Positions 49,587 through 57,994 are shown, counted from the first letter of the stretch. The stretch: DNA of 64,000 bases from Lachnospiraceae bacterium (GCA_015056735.1 SVFT01000001.1:1-64000); one strand, 5' to 3'. Translations and numbers: made by a program. The notes: generated by a model from the sequence alone, not told the origin.

Positions 49587-50525
49587 TTAAATATAAAGAT
49601 AATAGCTTTCCGTGTCCCTGTTTCCGATCTTGGCAAGGACAAAATGAATATTTTCAAATGCGCGCTTTCCGTCGGAACGTTCTCCGAAGAAGCGCTGCTG
49701 GATCTTCGCCGGTGTCTCGTGCATATCGGCAATAAAACCCTGCCGCTCGAGCGCATCGTTGACTTCCTTGACCGAGTATCCGTGCAGCATCGGCTCTCCG
49801 AGGAAGGCGGTGATATCGGATAAGGTGCGAACGCGTTCCGGAGCGCTGTCACCAAGAGTCGTATCATCGGGAAAATCAAAAGCCAGTTTGCTGCCGAACG
49901 CGGCGATGTCTGCGATCTTATGAAGTGTCTCCTCAAAGACGGGTAGCGTCAGATAATATGTTACGCCCGGAATCGCAAAATAGGAAGGTGTTTTGGAATC
50001 AAAACCTGCTTTTTTCAACTCCTCCCGCATGTCATCCTTCCCGAAGTCGACGGCAACGTAATGCACGTTCTTCGGGATGATCCACTCCAGATGCTTGATC
50101 TTCTCCAGCTTATAGCGCTGTGTGTCGGGATGGTCGATCTCAAAGATTTCGATATCGGGATTCGTGTTGCGAAAAGCAAACGTATCCATGCCGGCGCCGC
50201 AAATCACATATTGGCACTTGCCAAACTGCCACGCAAAACGCACAAGCTCGCGTTCCGTGAATGCGCCGCGGGAGAGTGGGATCGGCGCGATGTACCGGTC
50301 CAGAATGTCGCGGATCTTCCTCCCGCTGAAGGAGTAGGCCGGATCATAAAGCTCTTTATGATAATCATGCTCGATCAGCTGCCCGACTTCTTCGTACTCT
50401 TCACGACCCATCAGATCGTAAGCCAGATAATCATCAAAGATCAGGTCCTTTTCGTAATTGGAATGGTAGGCGCGCACGAACGAGCAAAGCTTCGCGGTGA
50501 CGCTTTCCATATCATCTATCATCAT
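49587..50525 (-). CDS. Class I SAM-dependent methyltransferase (LCM/TIGR00027-like)
   Basis: QYVICGAGMDTFAFRN, FEIDHPDTQRYKLEKI. Confidence 0.88.
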   Translation of the reverse strand: MMIDDMESVTAKLCSFVRAYHSNYEKDLIFDDYLAYDLMGREEYEEVGQLIEHDYHKELYDPAYSFSGRKIRDILDRYIAPIPLSRGAFTERELVRFAWQFGKCQYVICGAGMDTFAFRNTNPDIEIFEIDHPDTQRYKLEKIKHLEWIIPKNVHYVAVDFGKDDMREELKKAGFDSKTPSYFAIPGVTYYLTLPVFEETLHKIADIAAFGSKLAFDFPDDTTLGDSAPERVRTLSDITAFLGEPMLHGYSVKEVNDALERQGFIADMHETPAKIQQRFFGERSDGKRAFENIHFVLAKIGNRDTESYYLYI

Positions 50526-50597
50526 ACCACCTCACAGTCAATAACTTATAATACCTATCAGTATTGTAGGATATATTCTATTCGGTTTTTAGTATTG

Positions 50598-50885
50598 TGT
50601 CAAGAGGGCTGTCTGATTACAGCTCTGACAGCGATACCTTTGGTCTTGCGTTCCTGACAGATGACAGTTATGAGGCGTTACTTGTGCAGACAGGAAACGG
50701 CACAAGGCAGGAATATGTATACTCCTATAAACTGCCGGAAGGTCATACAGATGCTGACCTTCGTGAACTGATAAAGACTTCCTCTGGCGCAAACGAGAAT
50801 GTCCTTACATTCGTCCCGCGAGACAATAATGAGAGAATATGCGCCGCAGTGGCTGATGGATTCGGGTATGAAATTGCCGGTTTTG
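50598..50885 (+). pseudogene. Fragment of an ABC permease paralogous to 37627-39870
   Basis: GLSDYSSDSDTFGLAFLTDDSYEALL...TRQEYVYSYKLPEG matches the permease region encoded at about 38115-38402. Confidence 0.88.
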
Positions 50886-50918
50886 TGAGCCAGGGGGGAC
50901 GGGGGTGATGGTCCAAAA
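50886..50918. repeat. REP-like element (copy 3, slightly diverged) at the pseudogene breakpoint
   Basis: TGAGCCAGGGGGGACGGGGGTGATGGTCCAAAA. Confidence 0.7.
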
Positions 50919-51027
50919 TGAATAGAGAATCACAGAGGTCTTTTCATCCAAGAAAGAATGTTGTATTACGGAGCGCTGCTTCGTATATAGTTTTAGAACC
51001 GAAAATAGGAGCGTGGAGGTATTTAAT

Positions 51028-51201
51028 ATGGAACTTACAGGAAAACTCAAAGAGCAAGTAGAACAGGCAAAAGATAAAGTAGAGGCCAAGAAGATTATCG
51101 AAGAAGCAGGTATGCAGCTTACGGACGATGAACTGGACCAGGTAGCAGGTGGTAAAAAAGTAAGAAAAGGTGATGTCCCTATAACTGATAAGTCTAGGTA
51201 A
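51028..51201 (+). CDS. Double-Gly leader precursor peptide P1, core KKVRKGDVPITDKSR
   Basis: MELTGKLKEQVEQAKDKVEAKKIIEEAGMQLTDDELDQVAGG leader; ggagg RBS. Confidence 0.85.
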   Translation: MELTGKLKEQVEQAKDKVEAKKIIEEAGMQLTDDELDQVAGGKKVRKGDVPITDKSR

Positions 51202-51404
51202 GTCTCTCAAGTAATCATGTCCTCAGGTTTCTACGGGAGCCTGGGGATTTTTTGCATCTGCACTTGGACTATACGCACGAAGCGGATATAATTAAAGCAT
51301 GGGCGACCGAATTTTTGGCCGACGAATTTCTGTAGCAATGTTGCATCCCCTGCTTCTGTCTCGTATATAGTTATGTAACAGATAACCAAACAGAGGTTAA
51401 CGCG

Positions 51405-51464
<60 letters not shown>

Positions 51465-51587
51465 GTAGAGTCTGCCTGCCTTCTTATAATGGGAAAATTG
51501 CGGCACTTGCCGATTCTTTTGAGCTTATGGCTTGAAGGCGTCGGTAGGTGCCGTTTTTGTGTTTAAAAATCCAAAGGAGGGAACAAG

Positions 51588-51761
51588 ATGGAACTTACAG
51601 GAAAACTCAAAGAGCAGGTTGAGCAGGCTAAAGATAAAGCAGATGCTAAGAAAATCATAGAAGAAGCCGGAATGCGTTTGAACGATGAAGAACTTGATTT
51701 TGTTGTGGGCGGTTTTAGCGATAGCGGCTCGGCGATAATATTGCGGGATGGTCGTTATTGA
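51588..51761 (+). CDS. Double-Gly precursor P2, core FSDSGSAIILRDGRY
   Basis: MELTGKLKEQVEQAKDKADAKKIIEEAGMRLNDEELDFVVGG leader. Confidence 0.82.
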   Translation: MELTGKLKEQVEQAKDKADAKKIIEEAGMRLNDEELDFVVGGFSDSGSAIILRDGRY

Positions 51762-51805
51762 ATCATGTAATAGTGGAACCGAAAATAAGCATAGGAGGTT
51801 TTCGA

Positions 51806-51973
51806 ATGGAACTGACAGGAGATCTGAAGAAACGGGTAGAGCAGGCTGAGACAAAGGAAGAAGCAAAGGTTCTTATCGCGCAGGCTGGGATGGAACTGAC
51901 CGACGAAGAACTGGACCAGGTTGCGGGTGGTTTGTCGGCTTGTTCGTCTCGATCTTCCCCGTTTATTAATTGA
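51806..51973 (+). CDS. Double-Gly precursor P3, core LSACSSRSSPFIN
   Basis: Leader ...GMELTDEELDQVAGG; aggagg RBS. Confidence 0.85.
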   Translation: MELTGDLKKRVEQAETKEEAKVLIAQAGMELTDEELDQVAGGLSACSSRSSPFIN

Positions 51974-52074
51974 TCATTGTCCGCTCCGGCATATGCTGGG
52001 GCGGGATTTTTGTTAGTATATGATTGACAGGTAACAGCGTTGTCGTTACAATTGAGTTACGAGGAGATTGTGCT

Positions 52075-52380
52075 ATGGAAAAAACATCTACGTTGAACTT
52101 AAGAGTAAACCCCACTCTAAAGCAGAATGCAGAATCTGTGCTGGGACGTTTGGGAATACCGATGTCGACAGCTGTTGATATGTTTTTAAACCAGATTGTT
52201 TTGGTGGGCGGAATACCTTTCTCCGTAACGTTGCCTAAGGCGCCCGAAAGCATAGATGCTTCTGCAATGAGTGAGGAGCAGATCCATGCTAAGATACAGA
52301 AAGGTTATGAATCCTACAAAGCCGGAAGAACGCAGAATGCTGCAACTGCTTTTGAAAGGTTCAGGGAGAGCCATAGATAA
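52075..52380 (+). CDS. RelB/DinJ family antitoxin (orphan)
   Basis: LNLRVNPTLKQNAESVLGRLGIPMSTAVDMFLNQIVLVGGIPFSV. Confidence 0.9.
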   Translation: MEKTSTLNLRVNPTLKQNAESVLGRLGIPMSTAVDMFLNQIVLVGGIPFSVTLPKAPESIDASAMSEEQIHAKIQKGYESYKAGRTQNAATAFERFRESHR

Positions 52381-52413
52381 TGGAAAAGTACATTGTTGAA
52401 TAATGGACATTGT

Positions 52414-52442
52414 CCGGCTGTCATATGATGGCCGGTTTTTTG
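52414..52442 (+). terminator. Conserved terminator hairpin (copy 3)
   Basis: CCGGCTGTCATATGATGGCCGGTTTTTTG. Confidence 0.8.
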
Positions 52443-52522
52443 TTCGGAAAGTATCCTTTTGAGCTTCTGTATCGTATATAATGATAGTTACAGAAACATG
52501 TAAGTGATCCACAGGGGGTGCA

Positions 52523-52669
52523 ATGTTTATGGAAAATAAAGAGATCAAGAGATCCGAAGAACTGCAGGAAGAAGAATTACAGAACGAGCTATCTGACGAA
52601 GAAATGGAGAAGGTAGCCGGCGGGGGCAATTGGATGACCGAATTCTTAGAATGGCTGAAGAATGGTTAA
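52523..52669 (+). CDS. Double-Gly precursor P4 (leader type IV), core GNWMTEFLEWLKNG
   Basis: MFMENKEIKRSEELQEEELQNELSDEEMEKVAGG leader; acaggggg upstream. Confidence 0.75.
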   Translation: MFMENKEIKRSEELQEEELQNELSDEEMEKVAGGGNWMTEFLEWLKNG

Positions 52670-52718
52670 TGAGATGTTTGGTATGATAGAATAGATATCA
52701 ATTTGAGAGGGGGAGTGT

Positions 52719-53309
52719 ATGAAAAAACGATTGGGAATAGTTTTGGCATTGGCTCTTGCCATGTTGCCTTGTGCGACAGCGTATGCAAAACCGGTGGCAG
52801 CAGGAGGGGACGAGCATTTATATACGCTGATCCAGCCGATCGGCAATAATGCACTGGCGACTTTACCTATACAGGTTAACAATGACAGATATCCGGGGTA
52901 TGTGACCCTTTATATGTCCGGCATCTCAAGGGGATGGGAGACGGGATATGATTCCTCAGTTGTGATCGTATCCGATAACGGCGAGATTTTGGGAGGCCCC
53001 GGTGTAGAGTGTATTGATGGCAAGCCGATTCGGTACATTCGGTATCATGACGGATCGGGCCTGATGGCCAATATCAAAGAAGGATTTGCTGCCACGATCT
53101 ATTTTACCGATTGGGACGGATCGGGCGATCTAAACCCGGCCGGAATTCTTTTGCCGGATGGAAGAATGATCCTTCTTGCCACGAATGATCAGTTAGCGTT
53201 TCTGGAGGGAAACTATACGGAATATACCGAATATGCGGATACTGTGCAGTATGGCGGTACAGAACATACCGGTACATTTAACTTCTGCGTAGATCAGAAG
53301 AATAAGTGA
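52719..53309 (+). CDS. Secreted hypothetical protein
   Basis: Signal peptide MKKRLGIVLALALAMLPCATAYA. Confidence 0.75.
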   Translation: MKKRLGIVLALALAMLPCATAYAKPVAAGGDEHLYTLIQPIGNNALATLPIQVNNDRYPGYVTLYMSGISRGWETGYDSSVVIVSDNGEILGGPGVECIDGKPIRYIRYHDGSGLMANIKEGFAATIYFTDWDGSGDLNPAGILLPDGRMILLATNDQLAFLEGNYTEYTEYADTVQYGGTEHTGTFNFCVDQKNK

Positions 53310-53338
53310 GCCAGGGGGACGGGGTGCCTGGTCCAAAA
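53307..53338. repeat. REP-like element (copy 4), supplies the stop codon of the upstream gene
   Basis: TGAGCCAGGGGGACGGGGTGCCTGGTCCAAAA. Confidence 0.75.
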
Positions 53339-53389
53339 CGAATAGAGAATCACAGAGGTCTTCTCATTACTGAGGGGGCCTTTTTTTCG

Positions 53390-53463
53390 TTGGCGGAGAA
53401 CTGCGGATACGGTATAATATTTTCTGTAATAATGTTGTATTGCAGGGCGTTGTTTCGTATATA
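53390..53463 (+). promoter_or_regulatory. Tandem promoters TTGGCG-17-TATAAT and TTGTAT-17-TATATA upstream of P5 (region repeated near 55776-55850)
   Basis: Direct reading; second box recurs before several precursor genes. Confidence 0.65.
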
Positions 53464-53500
53464 GTTTTGGAACCAAAAATGAGTATATGGGGGAATGCAA

Positions 53501-53644
53501 ATGGATCAGAAGGATAAGAGGAATAATCAGGAAATCGGCGTTAAGCCTGATGAGATGCTAACGGACGAAGAGCTAAACCAGGTGGCCGGCGGATGCGGAG
53601 AGCAACAAGCTGCTGACGATAGTTATGCACTTGCGGCAGGTTAG
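53501..53644 (+). CDS. Double-Gly precursor P5 (leader type II), core CGEQQAADDSYALAAG
   Basis: MDQKDKRNNQEIGVKPDEMLTDEELNQVAGG. Confidence 0.8.
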   Translation: MDQKDKRNNQEIGVKPDEMLTDEELNQVAGGCGEQQAADDSYALAAG

Positions 53645-53695
53645 TCGTTTTCTGTAAATAATTGAACTGTAAATGAGCGTTTGGGAGATGTACAC

Positions 53696-53851
53696 ATGAA
53701 CTTATTCAGAAAAGATAAAGACGAGACCAAGAAGGAAGTAAGCCCGGTAGACACAAAGGCCTCTGAAACACTGACAGACGATGATTTGGATCAGGTGGCG
53801 GGCGGAGGTCTGATTAAACCATCTAATACTCGTGAAATGCTCATCAGATAA
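53696..53851 (+). CDS. Double-Gly precursor P6 (leader type III), core GLIKPSNTREMLIR
   Basis: MNLFRKDKDETKKEVSPVDTKASETLTDDDLDQVAGG. Confidence 0.8.
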   Translation: MNLFRKDKDETKKEVSPVDTKASETLTDDDLDQVAGGGLIKPSNTREMLIR

Positions 53852-53881
53852 CAACATAATCTATCGAGGGAGGAATTCTGT

Positions 53882-54061
53882 ATGAAGCTAACAGGAAAAC
53901 TCAAAGAGCAAGTTGAACAGGCCGGCGATAAGGCAGAGGCTAAAGAAATGATTGCCGAAGCTGGCATGGAATTAGCAGATAAAGAACTGGATCAGGCTGC
54001 AGGTGGTATGGATCTAGGCTCATCATGGATTGAGAAAGGAACAAGCGTATATCTTCTCTGA
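53882..54061 (+). CDS. Double-Gly precursor P7, core MDLGSSWIEKGTSVYLL
   Basis: MKLTGKLKEQVEQAGDKAEAKEMIAEAGMELADKELDQAAGG. Confidence 0.82.
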   Translation: MKLTGKLKEQVEQAGDKAEAKEMIAEAGMELADKELDQAAGGMDLGSSWIEKGTSVYLL

Positions 54062-54103
54062 TACACCATATATTTGTGTTATAGAATCACAGGAGGAAGC
54101 AGA

Positions 54104-54259
54104 ATGGAGCTTACAGGAGATCTGAAGAAGCAGGTTGAACAGGCCAACGATAAGGCAGAGGCCAAGAAAGCTATTGAAGAAGCTGGCATGCTTCTGACAG
54201 ATGAAGAGATGGATCAGGTGAGCGGCGGAATGTCGCCAATCAACACCAAAGTTTACTAG
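54104..54259 (+). CDS. Double-Gly precursor P8, core MSPINTKVY
   Basis: MELTGDLKKQVEQANDKAEAKKAIEEAGMLLTDEEMDQVSGG. Confidence 0.85.
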   Translation: MELTGDLKKQVEQANDKAEAKKAIEEAGMLLTDEEMDQVSGGMSPINTKVY

Positions 54260-54310
54260 TGCCAATCCTCGGATTTCTGTATGAGTCCGGGAAGCACAGG
54301 GGGTATTCAC

Positions 54311-54496
54311 ATGAAACTTACAGAAGATTTGAAGAAACAAGTTGAACAGGCCAAGACCAAGGAAGAAGCTCTGAAAATCATTGAGCAGGCAGGCATAGAA
54401 TTAACAGACGAAGAGTTGGATCAGGTAGCAGGCGGTGGCTTGTTTAGCAGTCTTTTTGTCGATTGGCCCGTTGATTTCAGTAGTGCGAGCGGCTGA
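54311..54496 (+). CDS. Double-Gly precursor P9, core GLFSSLFVDWPVDFSSASG
   Basis: MKLTEDLKKQVEQAKTKEEALKIIEQAGIELTDEELDQVAGG. Confidence 0.85.
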   Translation: MKLTEDLKKQVEQAKTKEEALKIIEQAGIELTDEELDQVAGGGLFSSLFVDWPVDFSSASG

Positions 54497-54587
54497 CGAT
54501 GATCTGGATCTGGTAGCCAATATGATACTTTTTACAGAATCATCCTCGGATTTCTGTATAAGTTCGGGAAGTATAGGAGGAAGCAAG

Positions 54588-54761
54588 ATGGAACTTACAG
54601 GCAAACTGAAAGAGCAGGTTGAGCAGGCTAAAGATAAAGCAGATGCTAAGAAAATCATAGAAGAAGCCGGAATGCGTTTGAACGATGAAGAACTTGCTCT
54701 TGTTGTGGGCGGTATTAGCGATAGCGGCTCGGCGACAATATCGCGGGTTGGTCGTTATTGA
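54588..54761 (+). CDS. Double-Gly precursor P10, core ISDSGSATISRVGRY (duplicate of P2)
   Basis: Near-identical to 51588-51761 including 3' flank. Confidence 0.82.
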   Translation: MELTGKLKEQVEQAKDKADAKKIIEEAGMRLNDEELALVVGGISDSGSATISRVGRY

Positions 54762-54806
54762 ACCATGTAATAGTGGAACCGAAAATGAGCACATGGGGGA
54801 ATACAA

Positions 54807-54956
54807 ATGGATCAGAAAGATAACAGAAACGAGCATGAGATCAAGGAATTTGCCGGTGTAAAGCCGGATGAGATGCTCACAGATGAGGAGCTTGGGATGA
54901 TAAGTGCAGGCGGAAATGTGGACCTATTGGCTGAGCGCAAAAAGGATGATCGCTAA
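54807..54956 (+). CDS. Double-Gly-like precursor P11 (leader type II, ISAGG), core NVDLLAERKKDDR
   Basis: MDQKDNRNEHEIKEFAGVKPDEMLTDEELGMISAGG. Confidence 0.75.
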   Translation: MDQKDNRNEHEIKEFAGVKPDEMLTDEELGMISAGGNVDLLAERKKDDR

Positions 54957-55042
54957 ACAGATCTCTGTAAAATCGACTGTAGCATTCCGGGCGTTTGTTG
55001 CGTATATAGTTCTATAACAGAAAACTGATGGAGGGGTAGGAA

Positions 55043-55195
55043 ATGGAACTTACAGGAGAACTGAAAAAACAGGTAGAGCAGGCCAAAGATAAAACTGAGG
55101 CAAAGGAAATGATCGCTAAAGCTGGAATGCAATTGACCGACGAAGAACTGGACCAGGTTGCGGGTGGAAAAAAGATCCATTTTCGAAATGCTTAG
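55043..55195 (+). CDS. Double-Gly precursor P12, core KKIHFRNA
   Basis: MELTGELKKQVEQAKDKTEAKEMIAKAGMQLTDEELDQVAGG. Confidence 0.84.
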   Translation: MELTGELKKQVEQAKDKTEAKEMIAKAGMQLTDEELDQVAGGKKIHFRNA

Positions 55196-55273
55196 ATAAC
55201 AGGAGAATACACACATGAATCTTTTCAAAAAACGAAGTATTTATGTTACAGAAGCGATACAGGAGGTGCTTAT

Positions 55274-55456
55274 ATGAAATTTACAGATGAACTTAAGAAG
55301 AAAATCGACACTGCGGCATCAGAGAAGGAAGTAAAGGATATCCTTGAAAATGTCAAGGGGGGGGCGGAGGCCGCAGGCTTAATCCTTGACGACGAGGAGC
55401 TGGATCAGGCGTCAGGTGGGGCTTCATCGATGAAAGCGTACCAAAGAGGGCGCTAA
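55274..55456 (+). CDS. Double-Gly precursor P13, core ASSMKAYQRGR
   Basis: MKFTDELKKKIDTAASEKEVKDILENVKGGAEAAGLILDDEELDQASGG. Confidence 0.8.
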   Translation: MKFTDELKKKIDTAASEKEVKDILENVKGGAEAAGLILDDEELDQASGGASSMKAYQRGR

Positions 55457-55738
55457 AGAGAGGGTTTGAAAAAATATCTGTAAATTAGATAACACCACAG
55501 TTATAAAGGTCTTCTATGATAAAATCAATTATCATAAGGAGACCAATGTATAGCCTGCCATCATCGGTGCCGGGATGAGATCAGATAATGTGGTGTATGA
55601 AGAGGCAGCCAGGAGAATATCAAAACTGTACGGATCATCAAAAAATAATAGTCGATTGGTTGCGTATATACATACAACGAGAACTATACTGCATTGCTCA
55701 ACATGAAACAGGGTTCTAAATGAATAATGGATTTAAGA

Positions 55739-55774
55739 GGCTTTCTCATCGCAGAGTGGGCCTCTTTTTCATTG
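55739..55774 (+). terminator. Terminator AGAGGC...GCCTCTTTTT
   Basis: Hairpin + T-tract; related sequence at 53355-53388. Confidence 0.6.
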
Positions 55775-55882
55775 GCGGAGAACTGCGGATACGGTATAAT
55801 ATTTTCTGTAAGAATGTTGTGTTGCAGGGCAGCGTTTCGTATATAGTTTTGGAACCAAAAATGAGCACATGGGGGAATACAA

Positions 55883-56023
55883 ATGGATCAGAAAGATAAG
55901 CGGAATGAACAGGAAATCAAAGAAGCTGTCGGTGTAAAGCCGGATGAGAAGCTTACGGATAATGAGCTGGATGAGGCTTCAGGCGGCATAGAGCACGAGT
56001 ATCAACATGAGTATAACTGGTAG
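55883..56023 (+). CDS. Double-Gly precursor P14 (leader type II), core IEHEYQHEYNW
   Basis: MDQKDKRNEQEIKEAVGVKPDEKLTDNELDEASGG. Confidence 0.8.
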   Translation: MDQKDKRNEQEIKEAVGVKPDEKLTDNELDEASGGIEHEYQHEYNW

Positions 56024-56106
56024 CGGGCGGAGGTCCGATTAAACCATCTAATACTCGTGAAATGCCCATCAGATAACAACATAATCTATCGAGGGAGGAA
56101 TTCTGT

Positions 56107-56270
56107 ATGAAGCTAACAGGAAAACTCAAAGAGCAAGTTGAACAGGCCGAGAACATGGCGGAAGCAAAAAGGTAATCGAAGATGCGGGCATGCTTCTGAA
56201 CGACGAAGAACTGGATAAAGTAACAGGGGGCGGCGCAACTTCCAGACGATCCAGGTCTAAGGGCAGATGA
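56107..56270 (+). pseudogene. Frameshifted double-Gly precursor P15, would-be core GATSRRSRSKGR
   Basis: MKLTGKLKEQVEQAENMAEAK then A5 run (56166-56170) breaks frame; restored frame gives VIEDAGMLLNDEELDKVTGG. Confidence 0.75.
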
Positions 56271-56287
56271 CAGATTTGATCTAGCTT

Positions 56288-56316
56288 CCGGCTGTCATAT
56301 GATGGCCGGATTTTTT
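56288..56316 (+). terminator. Conserved terminator hairpin (copy 4)
   Basis: CCGGCTGTCATATGATGGCCGGATTTTTT. Confidence 0.85.
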
Positions 56317-56402
56317 ATTACAGAAACTCTATTTCCGATCACTCAAATGTGATATTATTTTTCTATAAGTGTCTATGGGGATAATTGAACACAGGGGGAT
56401 TT

Positions 56403-57598
56403 ATGAGGAATTCTGTAAAAAGACGCCTGACATCCTTTTGAGCGTCGTACTGCTTGCTGATATGCCCGGCGGAACATATGCTAAGGAGAGCGCGGCGAAG
56501 TCGATGAAACTCTCGCAGATCGAGGGAACCGTCAGCGTGACAAACGGCGTCGGGAAGAAACTGCCGGCTTTTGCCGAGATGAAGCTTTCCAACGGCTATC
56601 ATATCGATACGGCGCGTGCAAGCTATGCCTGGATCAATCTGGACGATGCCAAGACCGCCAAGATGAACGAGTGCTCCAACGTGGATATCTCTGAGCAGAA
56701 TGATGATCTGGAGCTGCGCCTTAACAGTGGCGACATCCTGGTCAGTGTTACAGAGAAAATCCCGCGAAACGCCACAATGAAGATCCGAACCGGCACAACG
56801 GTTACCGGCATCACGGGTACGCTGGTTGGCTTTTCTGTAATAGATGAGAATCACTCCCGCGCGCTCATGCTGGAAGGAAGCGCTGAGAGCCGCATCACAG
56901 ACCCGATCTTTGGTCAGACCAAGACGGCTACGCTAAGAAGCGGCCAGGTGGCGGATTTCTATACTTACGGTACGTCCCATGAAGGTGATAAGTGCGACAT
57001 CGTGATCCGTGCGCTGACACATGAGGATATCAGTGGTTATATCGCTATGGAGATTGCTCGCGATCCGTCCATGGCACTTAGGATAAAAGCAGCGAACTTA
57101 GGCCTTGATGTAGATGCAATCGTACAGAATGCCCCCGGCCTGCAGCTCCTTAGCAGACAGGCTATCGATGCGGCCATTCAGGAAGCAAGGACGGAGGAGA
57201 CGGTCACAAAAGCCGTGCATCCCCTGTTTGAAGACCCGAAGCCTGTAGAGAGCTCTCATCACAGCCATCACCACAGGCACCACCATGATGATGACGATTC
57301 GAGTAGTTCTGCATCAAATACTTCCGGTGGAAACAACAATTCCGGGACAGGTGGTAATCAGGGCGGCGGTAGTACAACTTGTCCGGTCACTGGAGGTGCG
57401 CATAACTGGACGGATCATGATAACTATGTGGGAGCTGCACCACCCTTCCAGGGCGCGGTATACACTGTTCAAGTCACCTGTCAAAGCTGCCATGCAACGG
57501 AGACGCATGAAGTTGAGATAACAGCAACTAACAACAAATTTGCCGGATTTGGTTGGACTTGCCATACGTGCAACGATAATAATTTACCTTGGCCGTAA
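56403..57598 (+). CDS. FecR-like secreted protein with His/Asp-rich linker and C-terminal CxxC pairs; signal-peptide start appears frameshifted
   Basis: ORF track 56369-57598; RBS-bearing ATG at 56403 is in another frame up to TCCTTTTGA. Confidence 0.65.
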
Positions 57599-57844
57599 CC
57601 AAACCAGCACACATATTTTCACAGAATCATCCTCGGATTTCAGCGATGAGGTCCGGGGATTTTTTTCTGCGTTGGCGTTTACAGGTCGGATTTTTGGACA
57701 AAAAAAAAGGCTCTGGGCCCTCCGTTTATTCACAGTGGGTCGGAACTTTCTTATACCTATATGATAACAGAACGACCAGGAAAGTCAATCTGTTAAGGTT
57801 GGACTACCTGCCATATTTTATCAAACAATACAGTATGGTTCATC

Positions 57845-57957
57845 TTGACAAAACGTGGATTTTACTGCATAATAAAGACAAATCAGGAAACTGATTGGGG
57901 CTGACCGAAAGGTCCGGGTCCACCGACAGGCGCTGGGAACCGGCGCCATTTTTTTGT
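57845..57957 (+). ncRNA. Candidate about 75-nt sRNA with its own promoter (RNA about 57881-57957)
   Basis: TTGACA-17-CATAAT; hairpins AATCAG-GAAA-CTGATT, GACC-GAAA-GGTC, terminator GGCGCTGG-GAA-CCGGCGCC-ATTTTTTT. Confidence 0.55.
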
Positions 57958-57994
57958 TTAAATAATATATACAGGAGCAATACAAGTTTTATCA

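Noticed and set aside
55470-55735. Additional protein gene between P13 and P14 (e.g. MRSDNVVYEEAARRISKLYG...)
   Set aside because: Short, no clear RBS, looks like a decayed fragment; not enough support.
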